Made by a program: the position numbers and the translations under genes. Below, one piece after another: positions 15,114 through 24,700 of a stretch of 30,200 nucleotides of DNA. Numbering within the stretch: the stretch's first letter is position 1; each line of letters starts with the position of its first letter. The notes beneath the pieces are model-generated. The model saw only the letters and a list, made by a program, of their open reading frames with translations, was not told the origin of the DNA and ran no database searches. The stretch comes from a virus, in the IMG/VR virus record IMGVR_UViG_3300042472_000036, positions 1-30,200 of that record; one strand, given 5' to 3'.

Positions 15114-17648
15114 ATGAAAATACAAAATAATTTTCTTCAAGCTAAAGTAAATAAAGACTTTGACGAAAGGTTAACTCCTAATGGACAGTTAACAGATGCG
15201 GAGAACTTTATGGTTACTTCTGAAGATGGTGGAGCTGCTGGTGTTGGTAAGGTGGTTTTAGGAAACTTTAAGACTACTTCATTAAACATTCCTGGAGCTA
15301 TGGTAATTGGATCTATGTCTGATGATGCCAACAATAGATTGTTCTACTTTATAAAGGGAACTAATCACGATTATCTTATTGAATATAATGTAGAGACTGA
15401 AACTACAATTGTGGTTTTAAAAAGTGCAGTTGGAGGAGCATTGAACTTTAGCACATCTTACAGAATATATAATGTTAATTTCGTTGTTAACTCAGAGAAT
15501 GAAAACACAATACTAGCATGGACAGATGGATATAACCCACCTAGAATAGTTAATATAGATAGATTTAAGGCGTTGTTTGCAGCAGACCCTGCTTATGTAT
15601 TCACTTCGTTGGAGATAAGTGTTATAAAGCCTTCTCCAGAAACATCTCCTACGATACAAGGAAGGATTGATGCGGAAAACTTAGGTTCTAATGAGATTGA
15701 GGATAAAATGATATCTTTCTCTTATAGATATAAGTATAATGACGGATATTATTCTGCTATATCTCAGTGGTCAGAATACTTTTTTTATCCTAATGTATTC
15801 TCATTGAATTTTGAGACTATGGAAAATGTCGGGATGTTAAACCAATATAACTATGCTTATATATATTTCAATACAGGAGATAGAGATGTAATTGGGATTG
15901 ATGTATTTTTCAAGAATAGTGGAAGTAGCACTGTTTATGTTGTAGATAAATTCATAAAGAAAGAAGAGTTATGGGATGACAATACAACTCAAAGCGTATC
16001 TTTCTCTAATAATAAAATATATAGCACTTTACCAGAGAGTCAGTACTTTAGAAGTTTTGACAATGTTCCATTAACGGCAAATATTCAGACAATAGCTGGT
16101 AACAGATTAATGTATGGAGACTATGTAGAGGGAAGGAATTTGATAGATGAATTTGGAGGCGATGTGCTTCTAGACTATTCAGTAGGATATGTATCTCAAA
16201 ACCTAACTGAAAAAGAAATAGATTCTTCGTCTTTTGCACAAATAGAAGGTATATTTCCAACGAGCAGATGGTATGTTTCATTTACATTTCCAGACTATGT
16301 CACATATAAAAATGGAACATCTATACAGTTAAAACTAAGAATAAAATCAAATTATGTTGGTCACGAAGATAATTTCTTTACGGATTATTATACATATATA
16401 TTCTTAGAGGATTTTGATAATTTCAACGACTTCTTTGCCAACTCTTCTTTTGTTAGTGATATACAAGATGCTCTTAGTGCTTCTTTTGTAAGTGCTATGT
16501 CAGAACCTCCATTAGGGTTTGTTCTTAGCACTTATGAAGAATTTGTAGTAACCAATCCATCTCCAAAAAAGATAGATATTAAACTACCTTCAATAACATA
16601 TATAAAGAATAATCCAGACCCTACTCCAGATGAATTTGAATACGAATATTTCGAACCAACATCATCTAATGTTTATTACAGAGAAGTTGGTGTTAATAGC
16701 AGTATGAAATCAAATAGGAGTTATGAGATTTGTATGTATTATGAAGACCAAGAAGGTAGAAAAACTACTGCTCTTACATCTGCAAACAATACAACATATA
16801 TCCCTGCTTCTTCATCAGACAATAAGAATATTATCAAGGTATCTATACCTAATAGCCAGAAACCACCTGTTTGGGCTAAGAGATATGGCTTTGCTATAAA
16901 ACAAAATAGAAGAGATTACGAAACTATATATGCTAATCAATTCTTTTACGATGAAAACAAGTTTTGGATTCTAATAAAAGGTCAAACAAAGGATAAGATT
17001 AATGTAGGAGACGAACTTATTGTAAAGAGAGATAAGGGCGGTGTATTGAGTAATGTGGTTAAGACTAGAGTATTGAGTCTTTCTGATAAAGCAGAAAACT
17101 TCTTGCCAGACAACAGAGATTCTAATAACACATTAATTATAGAGCCAAGTGGATTCTACGCTGAATTAGATGGAACGTATATAGATTATCAGTATTCAGA
17201 AAATGAATTTATAGAATATAGCAAAGCCGCTGGAACTGTGTACGGTAGACCAACTGTTGTTATAGATGCCTTTAATGATGGAACTAGTCCACTAGCAATA
17301 CCGCAGGGAAGTATAATTACATTTAACTTCAGAAGTGACTATCGTGATGACCCACCTAGAATATTATTTAATAAAACATATATAAGTTCAAAGTCTTACG
17401 ACAGATTTGAGGATTTTTTCAATGAAGAGATACTTCCACTTGGTTTCACATCTACATCTGATTCAGAAAAAGAATACAACGTAACATTAGGACCAACAAA
17501 TGTTACCACTGGAAAGTGTGCACTTAGTGTAGAAGGAACTGAAGCTGGTGTTCAGACTTTGTTTTCTAGTTTCTACGGAAGAGTTTATGTAGATATATCT
17601 ATAAGAATTACATCTGGTGTATTTATATTTGAAACACTTCCAAAATAA
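15114..17648 (+). CDS. Tail muzzle (nozzle) protein, N-terminal part, ends at in-frame TAA
   Basis: The 844-residue product begins MKIQNNFLQAKVNKDFDERL, a beta-propeller-type start (NKDxDERL) seen in tail tubular B or muzzle proteins of short-tailed phages, where it forms the barrel below the neck rings. Supporting segments are the early GQLTDAENFMVTSEDGGAAG, YNPPRIVNIDRF, and the mid-protein WAKRYGFAIKQNRRDYETIY. It ends with IFIFETLPK, then TAA. In muzzle proteins this is the middle of a conserved FETxPKE run, not a natural C-terminus. The same frame stays open for 489 more codons after the stop with continuing muzzle-type sequence, so this looks like one 1334-codon gene broken by a single codon. 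The truncated product would lack the end of the barrel. Confidence 0.82.
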   Translation: MKIQNNFLQAKVNKDFDERLTPNGQLTDAENFMVTSEDGGAAGVGKVVLGNFKTTSLNIPGAMVIGSMSDDANNRLFYFIKGTNHDYLIEYNVETETTIVVLKSAVGGALNFSTSYRIYNVNFVVNSENENTILAWTDGYNPPRIVNIDRFKALFAADPAYVFTSLEISVIKPSPETSPTIQGRIDAENLGSNEIEDKMISFSYRYKYNDGYYSAISQWSEYFFYPNVFSLNFETMENVGMLNQYNYAYIYFNTGDRDVIGIDVFFKNSGSSTVYVVDKFIKKEELWDDNTTQSVSFSNNKIYSTLPESQYFRSFDNVPLTANIQTIAGNRLMYGDYVEGRNLIDEFGGDVLLDYSVGYVSQNLTEKEIDSSSFAQIEGIFPTSRWYVSFTFPDYVTYKNGTSIQLKLRIKSNYVGHEDNFFTDYYTYIFLEDFDNFNDFFANSSFVSDIQDALSASFVSAMSEPPLGFVLSTYEEFVVTNPSPKKIDIKLPSITYIKNNPDPTPDEFEYEYFEPTSSNVYYREVGVNSSMKSNRSYEICMYYEDQEGRKTTALTSANNTTYIPASSSDNKNIIKVSIPNSQKPPVWAKRYGFAIKQNRRDYETIYANQFFYDENKFWILIKGQTKDKINVGDELIVKRDKGGVLSNVVKTRVLSLSDKAENFLPDNRDSNNTLIIEPSGFYAELDGTYIDYQYSENEFIEYSKAAGTVYGRPTVVIDAFNDGTSPLAIPQGSIITFNFRSDYRDDPPRILFNKTYISSKSYDRFEDFFNEEILPLGFTSTSDSEKEYNVTLGPTNVTTGKCALSVEGTEAGVQTLFSSFYGRVYVDISIRITSGVFIFETLPK

Positions 17649-19118
17649 AACGACTCTATAGTTTATTTTGAAACACCTGAAATTTATCAAATAGTTAATG
17701 GAGAACACCAACTTGGAGACCACTTATTAACAAGAACTTTCAATTGCTTTTCGTTTGGAAATGGAGCAGAGAGTAATCAAATTAAAGATTCGTTTAATAA
17801 GCAAAAATTATTGATTGATTTCTGCCCTACATCGACAACAGAAGACAAATACAAACAGATAAGCAGATATGCAGATATAACATATAGTGATATTTACCAA
17901 TCATCAACTTCTGTAAATAGATTAAATGAATTTAATTTGTCAGTAGCTAACTACAAAGATGACATTGATAAAAGATTTGGTAGGATTGTTAAAATGCACC
18001 CTACAGAAACTGATATTCTTGTGATTCAAGAAGATAAGTGGAGTAAGATATTGTATGGTAAAGATTTACTTTACAATTCAGATGCAACCACCAACTTATC
18101 TAGAATACAGAATGTTTTGGGTCAGCAAGTACCTTATGGTGGAGAATATGGAATATCTACTCACGCAGAAAGTTTTGATGAGTACGGAAGAAATATGTTC
18201 TGTACAGATGTTAAGAGAGGAGTAGTGTTGAGATTTAATGATTCAAATGGTCTTACTGAAATATCTAACAGCGGAATGAAGGATTACTTCAAGAGATTGT
18301 TTAGAGATAACAAGATAGATAACATCATAGGTCAATACGATTCATTTTACGATATTTATATCTGTAACATAAAATACACAACTAAGACCAACGAAAGTAA
18401 ATATGTAACTTGGGTTTATTCTACAGATGCTGATGGATTTGCAACTAAGCAAACATTTAATCCTGAAGAAATGTTAAGAGTAAATAATCACTTATTGTCA
18501 TTTAAGAATGGAGAAGTTTACAAACATAACCATAATGCGACAAGTAATTACAATACTTTTTACGGAGTTCAATCTGATAGTACATTTTCATTTAACTTCT
18601 CTCAAGAACCAAGCACAAGAAAGAGCTTTAAAACCATAGAGATTGAAGGAACTAATTCTTGGGATATAACTCTTAAAACAGACCTTCAGAATGGATACTT
18701 GAATAAAGGCGATTTAAGCAAGAAAGAAGGAGTTTGGTACGGATATGTTAGAGGAGAGGGAGAAAATGCAGTAGACACAGCCACATTAAGCGTACAAGGA
18801 TTAGGAAGTGTCTCTTCAATTGTTGGTAATGTAGTTACTATTAATGGATTCTCTTCTGGATTAGTTAGCGTTGGAGATAGAGTTTTAGATTCTAACTTGG
18901 TTTTCATTGGAAACATAACAAGCATATTAGGACAAACTATAACTTTAAGTAGTGTTGTTGGAGCTTCAGTTGGAACATTCTTGGTTTCATCTAAATCACA
19001 ATCTTCAGAGACCAGTGGTTTACTTGGATACTATATGAAAGTTGATGCTAAATTAAGCAGTAATACATACTCAGAAGTTTACTCAGTTAATAGTGAGGCT
19101 ATAAAAAGTTTCTCTTAA
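17649..19118 (+). CDS. Tail muzzle protein, C-terminal part, same frame after in-frame TAA
   Basis: The frame continues directly after the TAA with NDSIVYFETPEIYQIVNGEH, which reads as the natural continuation of the upstream FETLPK. No in-frame ATG occurs until 17994, 115 codons in; a TTG at 17811 is the first alternative start and has no helpful leader. So this part is unlikely to be an independent gene. It contains ADITYSDIYQSSTSVNRLNE, VIQEDKWSKILYGKD and YGISTHAESFDEYGRNMFCT, all typical of the muzzle barrel. Residues about 1221-1297 of the joined protein are an inserted beta domain (LGSVSSIVGNVVTINGF to SSKSQ) within an otherwise continuous WYGYVRGE...SGLLGYYMKV region. The part is either reached by readthrough, or dead because of mutation or a base-call error. 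Confidence 0.7.
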   Translation, partial: NDSIVYFETPEIYQIVNGEHQLGDHLLTRTFNCFSFGNGAESNQIKDSFNKQKLLIDFCPTSTTEDKYKQISRYADITYSDIYQSSTSVNRLNEFNLSVANYKDDIDKRFGRIVKMHPTETDILVIQEDKWSKILYGKDLLYNSDATTNLSRIQNVLGQQVPYGGEYGISTHAESFDEYGRNMFCTDVKRGVVLRFNDSNGLTEISNSGMKDYFKRLFRDNKIDNIIGQYDSFYDIYICNIKYTTKTNESKYVTWVYSTDADGFATKQTFNPEEMLRVNNHLLSFKNGEVYKHNHNATSNYNTFYGVQSDSTFSFNFSQEPSTRKSFKTIEIEGTNSWDITLKTDLQNGYLNKGDLSKKEGVWYGYVRGEGENAVDTATLSVQGLGSVSSIVGNVVTINGFSSGLVSVGDRVLDSNLVFIGNITSILGQTITLSSVVGASVGTFLVSSKSQSSETSGLLGYYMKVDAKLSSNTYSEVYSVNSEAIKSFS

Positions 19119-19124
19119 TTTACT

Positions 19125-19132
19125 TACTTTTG
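19125..19132 (+). promoter_or_regulatory. Promoter -7 box (TACTTTTG) before cargo genes
   Basis: TACTTTTG matches TAnnTTTG, lies six bases past the muzzle stop and five bases before the next ATG. The very short leader is unusual but possible for Bacteroidota. No clear -33 element is seen. Confidence 0.42.
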
Positions 19133-19137
19133 TAATT

Positions 19138-19554
19138 ATGAAAACAGTAAGGTGGTTAAATGATTACGATTATGATACTTTAGTTAAGTGGTGGAAGTGG
19201 TTTAGATTCACTCCACCACCTAAAGTAACATTACCTGAAAATGGTAATTTCGGTATAATGGTGTCTAAAAATGGTGTAGATGTATGTGCTGGTTTTTTAT
19301 ACCTAACGAACTCAAATATGTGTTGGATGGAATACATAGTATCAAATCCAGATGTAAGAGATAAATACACTAGGGATGAGTGTATAAAAGAATTAATAGA
19401 TGGATTATCTTATTTAGCAGAGCAAAATGGATACTCTATAATATACACTTCGGTTAAGAACCAAAATTTAATTAATAAGTATTTAAGTTGTGGTTTTATT
19501 AAAGGTAGTGATAATTGTACTGAAATGATTAAAATAACAAATAAAAAAATATAA
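19138..19554 (+). CDS. GNAT-type acetyltransferase-like protein
   Basis: The 138-residue protein has the order of a small GNAT fold: N-terminal RWLNDYDYDTLVKWWKWF, a central hydrophobic strand (VCAGFLYLTNSNMCWMEYIV), then SNPDVRDKYTRDECIKELID, which corresponds to the acetyl-CoA binding loop and helix (motif A). A C-terminal N-x-x-L-I-N-K-Y-x5-GF element (NLINKYLSCGFIKGS) is typical of motif B. The usual Q/R-x-x-G-x-G/A pyrophosphate loop is not well kept, so activity is uncertain. The target is unknown. The gene is the first of the run that leads into the internal protein genes, and is separated from the next gene by one base. Confidence 0.72.
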   Translation: MKTVRWLNDYDYDTLVKWWKWFRFTPPPKVTLPENGNFGIMVSKNGVDVCAGFLYLTNSNMCWMEYIVSNPDVRDKYTRDECIKELIDGLSYLAEQNGYSIIYTSVKNQNLINKYLSCGFIKGSDNCTEMIKITNKKI

Positions 19555-19555
19555 C

Positions 19556-20170
19556 ATGGCAGTAGTAACATCAGTTGCAATAGGAGCTGTAGGATTAGGG
19601 ATGTCCGCATACCAAGCATATAGCGGTGCTAAACAAGCAGAAGAATCTAAAAAGGCTTTAGAGAATTTACCAGTTCAAGAATTAAAGAATCCATACGAGA
19701 ATCTACAAGTTTCTACAATGGGTGCTGATTTAAGACAACAAGAACAACAAAGAACTGAGGCTGCTCAAATAGAGGCTTTACAAGGAGCTGGAGTTAGAGG
19801 AGTAGTAGGTGGATTAGGAAGAGTGGAAGCAGGAACTCAAGCAGTTGCTCAACAAACAGGAGCTGAATTAGATGCTCAAAGAAAAGCTATTGACCAAGCT
19901 ATAGCTGGAGACGAGACTAATATAAGAGCAATGGAAGAACAAAGAAAGAATGCTAATATAGCTGCGTTATCTTCTCAGTTCTCAGCAGGTCAACAACAAC
20001 AATGGCAAGGATTGCAGGGTATGGCTCAAAGTGCTTCGGCAGCGGCTAGTGGATATTCTCAGTTAACAGGTCTTAAAACTGCATCTAATTATGCTGATAA
20101 ATTCAAGACGGCAGGTTCAGCATTACCTACTAATTCAGGATTAACAACACCAACACCTAAAATAGGATAA
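19556..20170 (+). CDS. Internal virion / cargo protein, Ala-Gln-rich
   Basis: The 204-residue protein starts with a Gly/Ala-rich hydrophobic helix (VTSVAIGAVGLGMSAYQAYS) and continues as a long helical, Gln- and Ala-rich protein (QQEQQRTEAAQIEALQGAGV, FSAGQQQQWQGLQGMAQSAS). Such small membrane-tending proteins encoded just before large internal proteins are typical ejection proteins of short-tailed phages, comparable in place to T7 gp14. They are carried in the head and go through the tail into the envelope. Location between muzzle and giant-protein genes supports this. There is no sequence motif that proves it. Confidence 0.68.
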   Translation: MAVVTSVAIGAVGLGMSAYQAYSGAKQAEESKKALENLPVQELKNPYENLQVSTMGADLRQQEQQRTEAAQIEALQGAGVRGVVGGLGRVEAGTQAVAQQTGAELDAQRKAIDQAIAGDETNIRAMEEQRKNANIAALSSQFSAGQQQQWQGLQGMAQSASAAASGYSQLTGLKTASNYADKFKTAGSALPTNSGLTTPTPKIG

Positions 20171-20172
20171 TA

Positions 20173-21768
20173 ATGGCTATAGGAAAAGTAAATGCTTATG
20201 CTACAGTAGACGCTCCTAAAGCTGATTTTGGAGCAGTAGCACAATTAAATATAGATAATTTAGTAAAGTCAGCTAAGGAAGATGAACAGTTAAAAGTTGC
20301 TAAGAAAGCTGCTGAAGACAAGGCTAAGTCTGAAAGAGAAAAAGATCTTGGTATGTTTCCAGATATGGTTGCTACTGGAGCTGCTGGAGCTGATGCATCT
20401 GGAATAAATCAAGGAGCAAAGGGTCTAAAGATGTATGTTGCTTTAAAGAATGATTGGATTGAAAATAAAAATCCTGAATCTAAAGCTAAAGCTGAAATGC
20501 TTCTTGGTCATTATAAAAACCTAAACAATCAATTAACAGAATTACAAAAAGGAGCTACTAATTTTGGAACTCTAGCTGGTCAAGATAAAATATATTCAAA
20601 AGATAAAGAATATACAATGAATCTTCTTAAATCTTCTGAGGATGGATTGATTCAGTTTGGTTTTGATGAAGATGCCAATCCTAAAGTTGGTATATACAAG
20701 ATAAGCGAAGATGGAAAGAATAAAGAGTTTGTAAAGAGTGTTGACTATAATGAATATTATAAAAACATTTGGACTCCAGTTCCAAAAATAGATATTGATG
20801 CTGATGCTTCTGCAACCAAGGGAGTTTACGAAAAGGATTTTACTGAGAAATATTCTGGAAGAACTAAAACAGGAGTCAAAGAACTTTCTGAAGACGCAAA
20901 GAAAAAGATATATGAAGATTGTCTTTCAAAAGTAAACGACAATAATTTTGCTTATGTGGCAGGAGATATTTATGGTGTTTTGAAAAAAGATGACTTTAGA
21001 AAAAGTGGCTTTTCAGATACAGAAAAAAAAGATATAGCAAGAAAACACGCTGATAAAATCATAGGTATGTTTGGTAGAGAAGTAGCTAAGGATACTACAT
21101 TCTTCGCTCCTAAGGATGGTTCTGGAGATAAAGAACCATTTACTCCTTCTACTATCGGACTAACAAATGCTGATTTTTATGGAAATACAGATGAACAAGG
21201 AGAGCAGATAGACAATTACGCTTTAAATGCTAAGAGTTCTGTATTAACTGGTATTAGCGGAACAAGTGCAAAAGCTAAAAAATTCATAATACCTTCGTTC
21301 CATAAGTGGTCTGCTAATAATCCACAAAGAGTTCCTAAGCAAACAAAAGACATAATGAGTGATTTTATAGTGTCTGACCTTATTTATGACAGGGCAGGTA
21401 GACCAATCGCAAGGGGTTCTTATGTAGATACAAAAACAAAGACTTACAAAGCAGCTGTAGATGGTCTTTTTCAAGAATTTAAAAGAGATGCAGAAGAAAG
21501 AAAGTCTATAGAAACAGACACTGAATTATACGCTAAAGCAGAAGAAGCATTAAAAAGCGAATTAGAACTTAAATCTGAAGTTAGAGGAGTAACTAGGATA
21601 AATCATGCTCAAGCAATAGGTCCTGTAGTAGAACAAAATTTAGCTACATACATGAGAGGAAAGATGCTTAATGGAGTTAAAATAAAAGACGTACCTTCGA
21701 TGCGTAAAGCAATGGGGTATAATAAAACAACAGAAAATAAATATTCCAAATACAATCCAAAAAAATAA
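20173..21768 (+). CDS. Internal virion / cargo protein candidate
   Basis: The 531-residue soluble protein is rich in Lys, Ala, Asp and Glu, with a helical N-terminus (AQLNIDNLVKSAKEDEQLKV, then AKKAAEDKAKSEREKDLG) and an Ala/Gly-rich stretch (MVATGAAGADASGINQGAK). No enzyme motif, signal or membrane segment stands out. It begins three bases after the Ala-Gln-rich protein gene and ends seven bases before the giant gene, so the three are translated together. The ordering small, medium, giant matches ejection protein sets in podoviruses, and crAss-like virions are known to contain cargo proteins in head and tail. Function is inferred from context only. Confidence 0.62.
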   Translation: MAIGKVNAYATVDAPKADFGAVAQLNIDNLVKSAKEDEQLKVAKKAAEDKAKSEREKDLGMFPDMVATGAAGADASGINQGAKGLKMYVALKNDWIENKNPESKAKAEMLLGHYKNLNNQLTELQKGATNFGTLAGQDKIYSKDKEYTMNLLKSSEDGLIQFGFDEDANPKVGIYKISEDGKNKEFVKSVDYNEYYKNIWTPVPKIDIDADASATKGVYEKDFTEKYSGRTKTGVKELSEDAKKKIYEDCLSKVNDNNFAYVAGDIYGVLKKDDFRKSGFSDTEKKDIARKHADKIIGMFGREVAKDTTFFAPKDGSGDKEPFTPSTIGLTNADFYGNTDEQGEQIDNYALNAKSSVLTGISGTSAKAKKFIIPSFHKWSANNPQRVPKQTKDIMSDFIVSDLIYDRAGRPIARGSYVDTKTKTYKAAVDGLFQEFKRDAEERKSIETDTELYAKAEEALKSELELKSEVRGVTRINHAQAIGPVVEQNLATYMRGKMLNGVKIKDVPSMRKAMGYNKTTENKYSKYNPKK

Positions 21769-21774
21769 ATATAA

Positions 21775-24700
21775 ATGGAAGAAGAAGCATTAAATGACGC
21801 ACATAGCGAATTTGTAAAAGGAGGATATAAAGGAAGTATCAATGATTTTAAAATTCTTTTATCTACAGATAAAGAGGCATTAAGTGACGCTCATTCTGTT
21901 TTCACAAAAAATGGGTACAATGGAAATGTAAGTGATTTTTCTAATTTGATTGGTATATCTCAAAAAAAAAATCAAGTTGGGAGTGCCACTTCAAAAGAAA
22001 CTCCTTCGGTATCCTCATCAAAGGTTCAACCAATTACTTCTTTGGGTACAGAAAAAACTCAAGCGGTAAAGGCTTCGGGTGGTTCTGTTGGAGGTAAAAT
22101 GAAAACATTTACTGGTTTTTCTAAAGAAGAACAGGCTCAGATGCAAAAACCTGAGTCTGTAATTAAATCAGAACAAAAACAACCATTAAAATCAGTTAAT
22201 AAAGCTCCTTTGTATGCTAAACAATTAAAGCTACAAAGAGAGCTTTCTACTGCTGTAGTAACTCCTGAAAACCAAGAGGAAATACAACAAAAGACTGATG
22301 AGTTATCTAAGATAAAATCAGAGGCAACAAAGCAAACTAAAAAAGAACCTGACTTTGTAGATTCATTGGTCTCTAACTTAGACGTTGGTTTATTCTCATT
22401 AGCTAAGGCTGCTGTTAAAGATGCTCCTGAAATGGCTTGGGATTTAACAACTACAATAGGTGCTACTGCTGCTGATATATTAGGAGATGAAACATTAGCT
22501 GTAATGACTAAGTATAAAGCTGATGATGTAGCTAAGATACTTGGTCTTAGAAATATTCCTGCTGAACAACTACAAGCAAATATAAATAGATCAAATTCTA
22601 TAATACAAGAATACAATAACAAGAATGGAGTAGATCCTCTTGAAGCTATATCTAATGGTAATTACTTAGGAGCTGCTAAGATGATAACTGGAAGTACAAT
22701 GCAATCACTTCCGTTAATGGCTGCCGCTATGCTTACTGGAGGAACAAGTGCTGCATTAGGTACTATTTCTGCTGCTTCAGGAGCTATGAAGTATGGAGAG
22801 CTTAAAGAGGAGCAACCTGATATGTCTACAGAAAAGAAATTAGCTAGTGCTATTGCATCAGGTGTTCTAGAAGGATTTGTTGGAAAGTTTTTCTCTGGTG
22901 CGTCTGGAGCTGTTGCTAAGAAAATATTAGCGGATAAAGGAGTTGAAGAAGGTGCTAAAATAATATCTAAAGGATTTAAATCAATGGCTATGAATGCTAT
23001 TGAGAAAAACCCAGTGATAGGTTTAGTTGGAGAGGTTACAGAAGAAAGTGGTGTTGAGTTTGGAAACCAAACTATTGAGATGGCTAATGGAACAAGACAA
23101 TCATACGACTTTAAAAGGATAGCTAATGCTGGTATTTCAGCAACTGGAATGGGTACTGCGAATACAGTATTTGTGTATGGTGCTAAAGGTTTTATAAAAG
23201 CATCTGATTATAAAAAAGTAAAGACAGCTAATAAAGAAATATCAAGACTAACAAGTGAGTTGTCAAATCCTAATTTAACTGAATCTGACAAAGGATTACT
23301 ATCTCAAAGAATAGACAGATTAATAACTGATAATAAAAAAGTAGTTGGAGATGGTTTAGAGAAAATAAAGGCTTTACCTAATCAAGTTAAAACTGAAGTT
23401 TTAGAAATAAACAATTCTTTAGATGAATTAAAAAGTAAGGTAATTGATTTAGAGGATAATTTTGTTATATCAAAGGAGACAAAAGTAGCGATGATAGAAG
23501 AGATTAAATCTGAAGCTAAATCTCTTACGGATAGAAAATTAAAGATAATAGAAGGAACGTACATATATGATGACTTCAATAAATTATCTGATACAGAAAA
23601 AATAGATAGAAAAGACAAGGCAGGAATAGAATTATTAAACGAAGCGAAAGCTAAAGGAGAAGAGAAAGCCTCTTTTGACGATGCACAAATAACTAAAAAA
23701 GCAGTAGAGAATTATGGCAATGAAAGAAAACAACAATCTGATAGGGAAGCAGCCAATCAAGAAGAACCTACAGGAGACCAAACAACAACCGAATCTTCAC
23801 AGCCTACAGGAGAAGGAGAGACTGGAGTACCTGGCGTTCAAGAAAAAGTAGATAAAGTATATTACTATAATACAGACCCAAATAGAGGAGCTTTAGAGCT
23901 TGCTCCTGAAACACTACCTGAAGGATATTCAAGTGCTCAAGCTGTTTCTAATAGTTTTGAATTAGATGCTTGGAAGAATCAGAAAGCTGTAGAGGCTTTT
24001 AGAGAAGATGAGCAAAAAGAACTACTTGAAGCAATACCTAATGCAAGTAATGCTTTAACAGATGGTAAAGTTGACAAAGATAAGTTAACAGCACCTGAAG
24101 AAAAAGCTAAGTTTGATGAGATATATGACAAGTACGATAAACTTATCACTGAAGCAAAAGGAACTTCTGCTGAAAAACCAATAGAGACAAATGATTTTAA
24201 TTTAAAATTACCTGATAACAAAGATAATATTATTGTTGCTTGGACTCCTAATGGTTTTATATTAATAGATTCAGACACAAAACAACCTATTGAGGTTTTT
24301 AATGATAATGCAGGTAATGAAAATGTAGGACTATCTAAACCTTATAATACACAAGAGGAAGCTCAGGCAAGAATAGAAGAATTAAAAACTAAACCTACTG
24401 AAGTAAAAGAAAAATCAAATCAATTAATAGAGATAAACAACGATTCTGTTCTTCACGGAACAGATGACGGATACCGAGTTAAAGAATCGGACAAATCTTA
24501 TGAAACAGCAAAGGATATAAGGCAAAAAGTTGCTAAACTAACAAATAACGAAAGTGGTAAGATAGTTGAATTTAAAACAGAAAATGAAGACGGAAGCACT
24601 ACTTATCACACTGCATTATCTGTTATGGACACGAAAAGAGGTGCTGGAAATGGTTTTTTAGCGTATAGCGTTAAGGTAGGTAAGGATTCAAAATTAAATG

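Noticed and set aside
17646-17648. General reassignment of TAA to a sense codon
   Set aside because: Nearly every other gene ends with TAA at a sensible length and is followed at once by the next gene start, so TAA is the normal stop here.
22137-22622. Long reverse-strand open frame inside the giant gene
   Set aside because: It is a low-complexity Ser/Leu-rich shadow of the well-supported forward gene, with no start context or homology.
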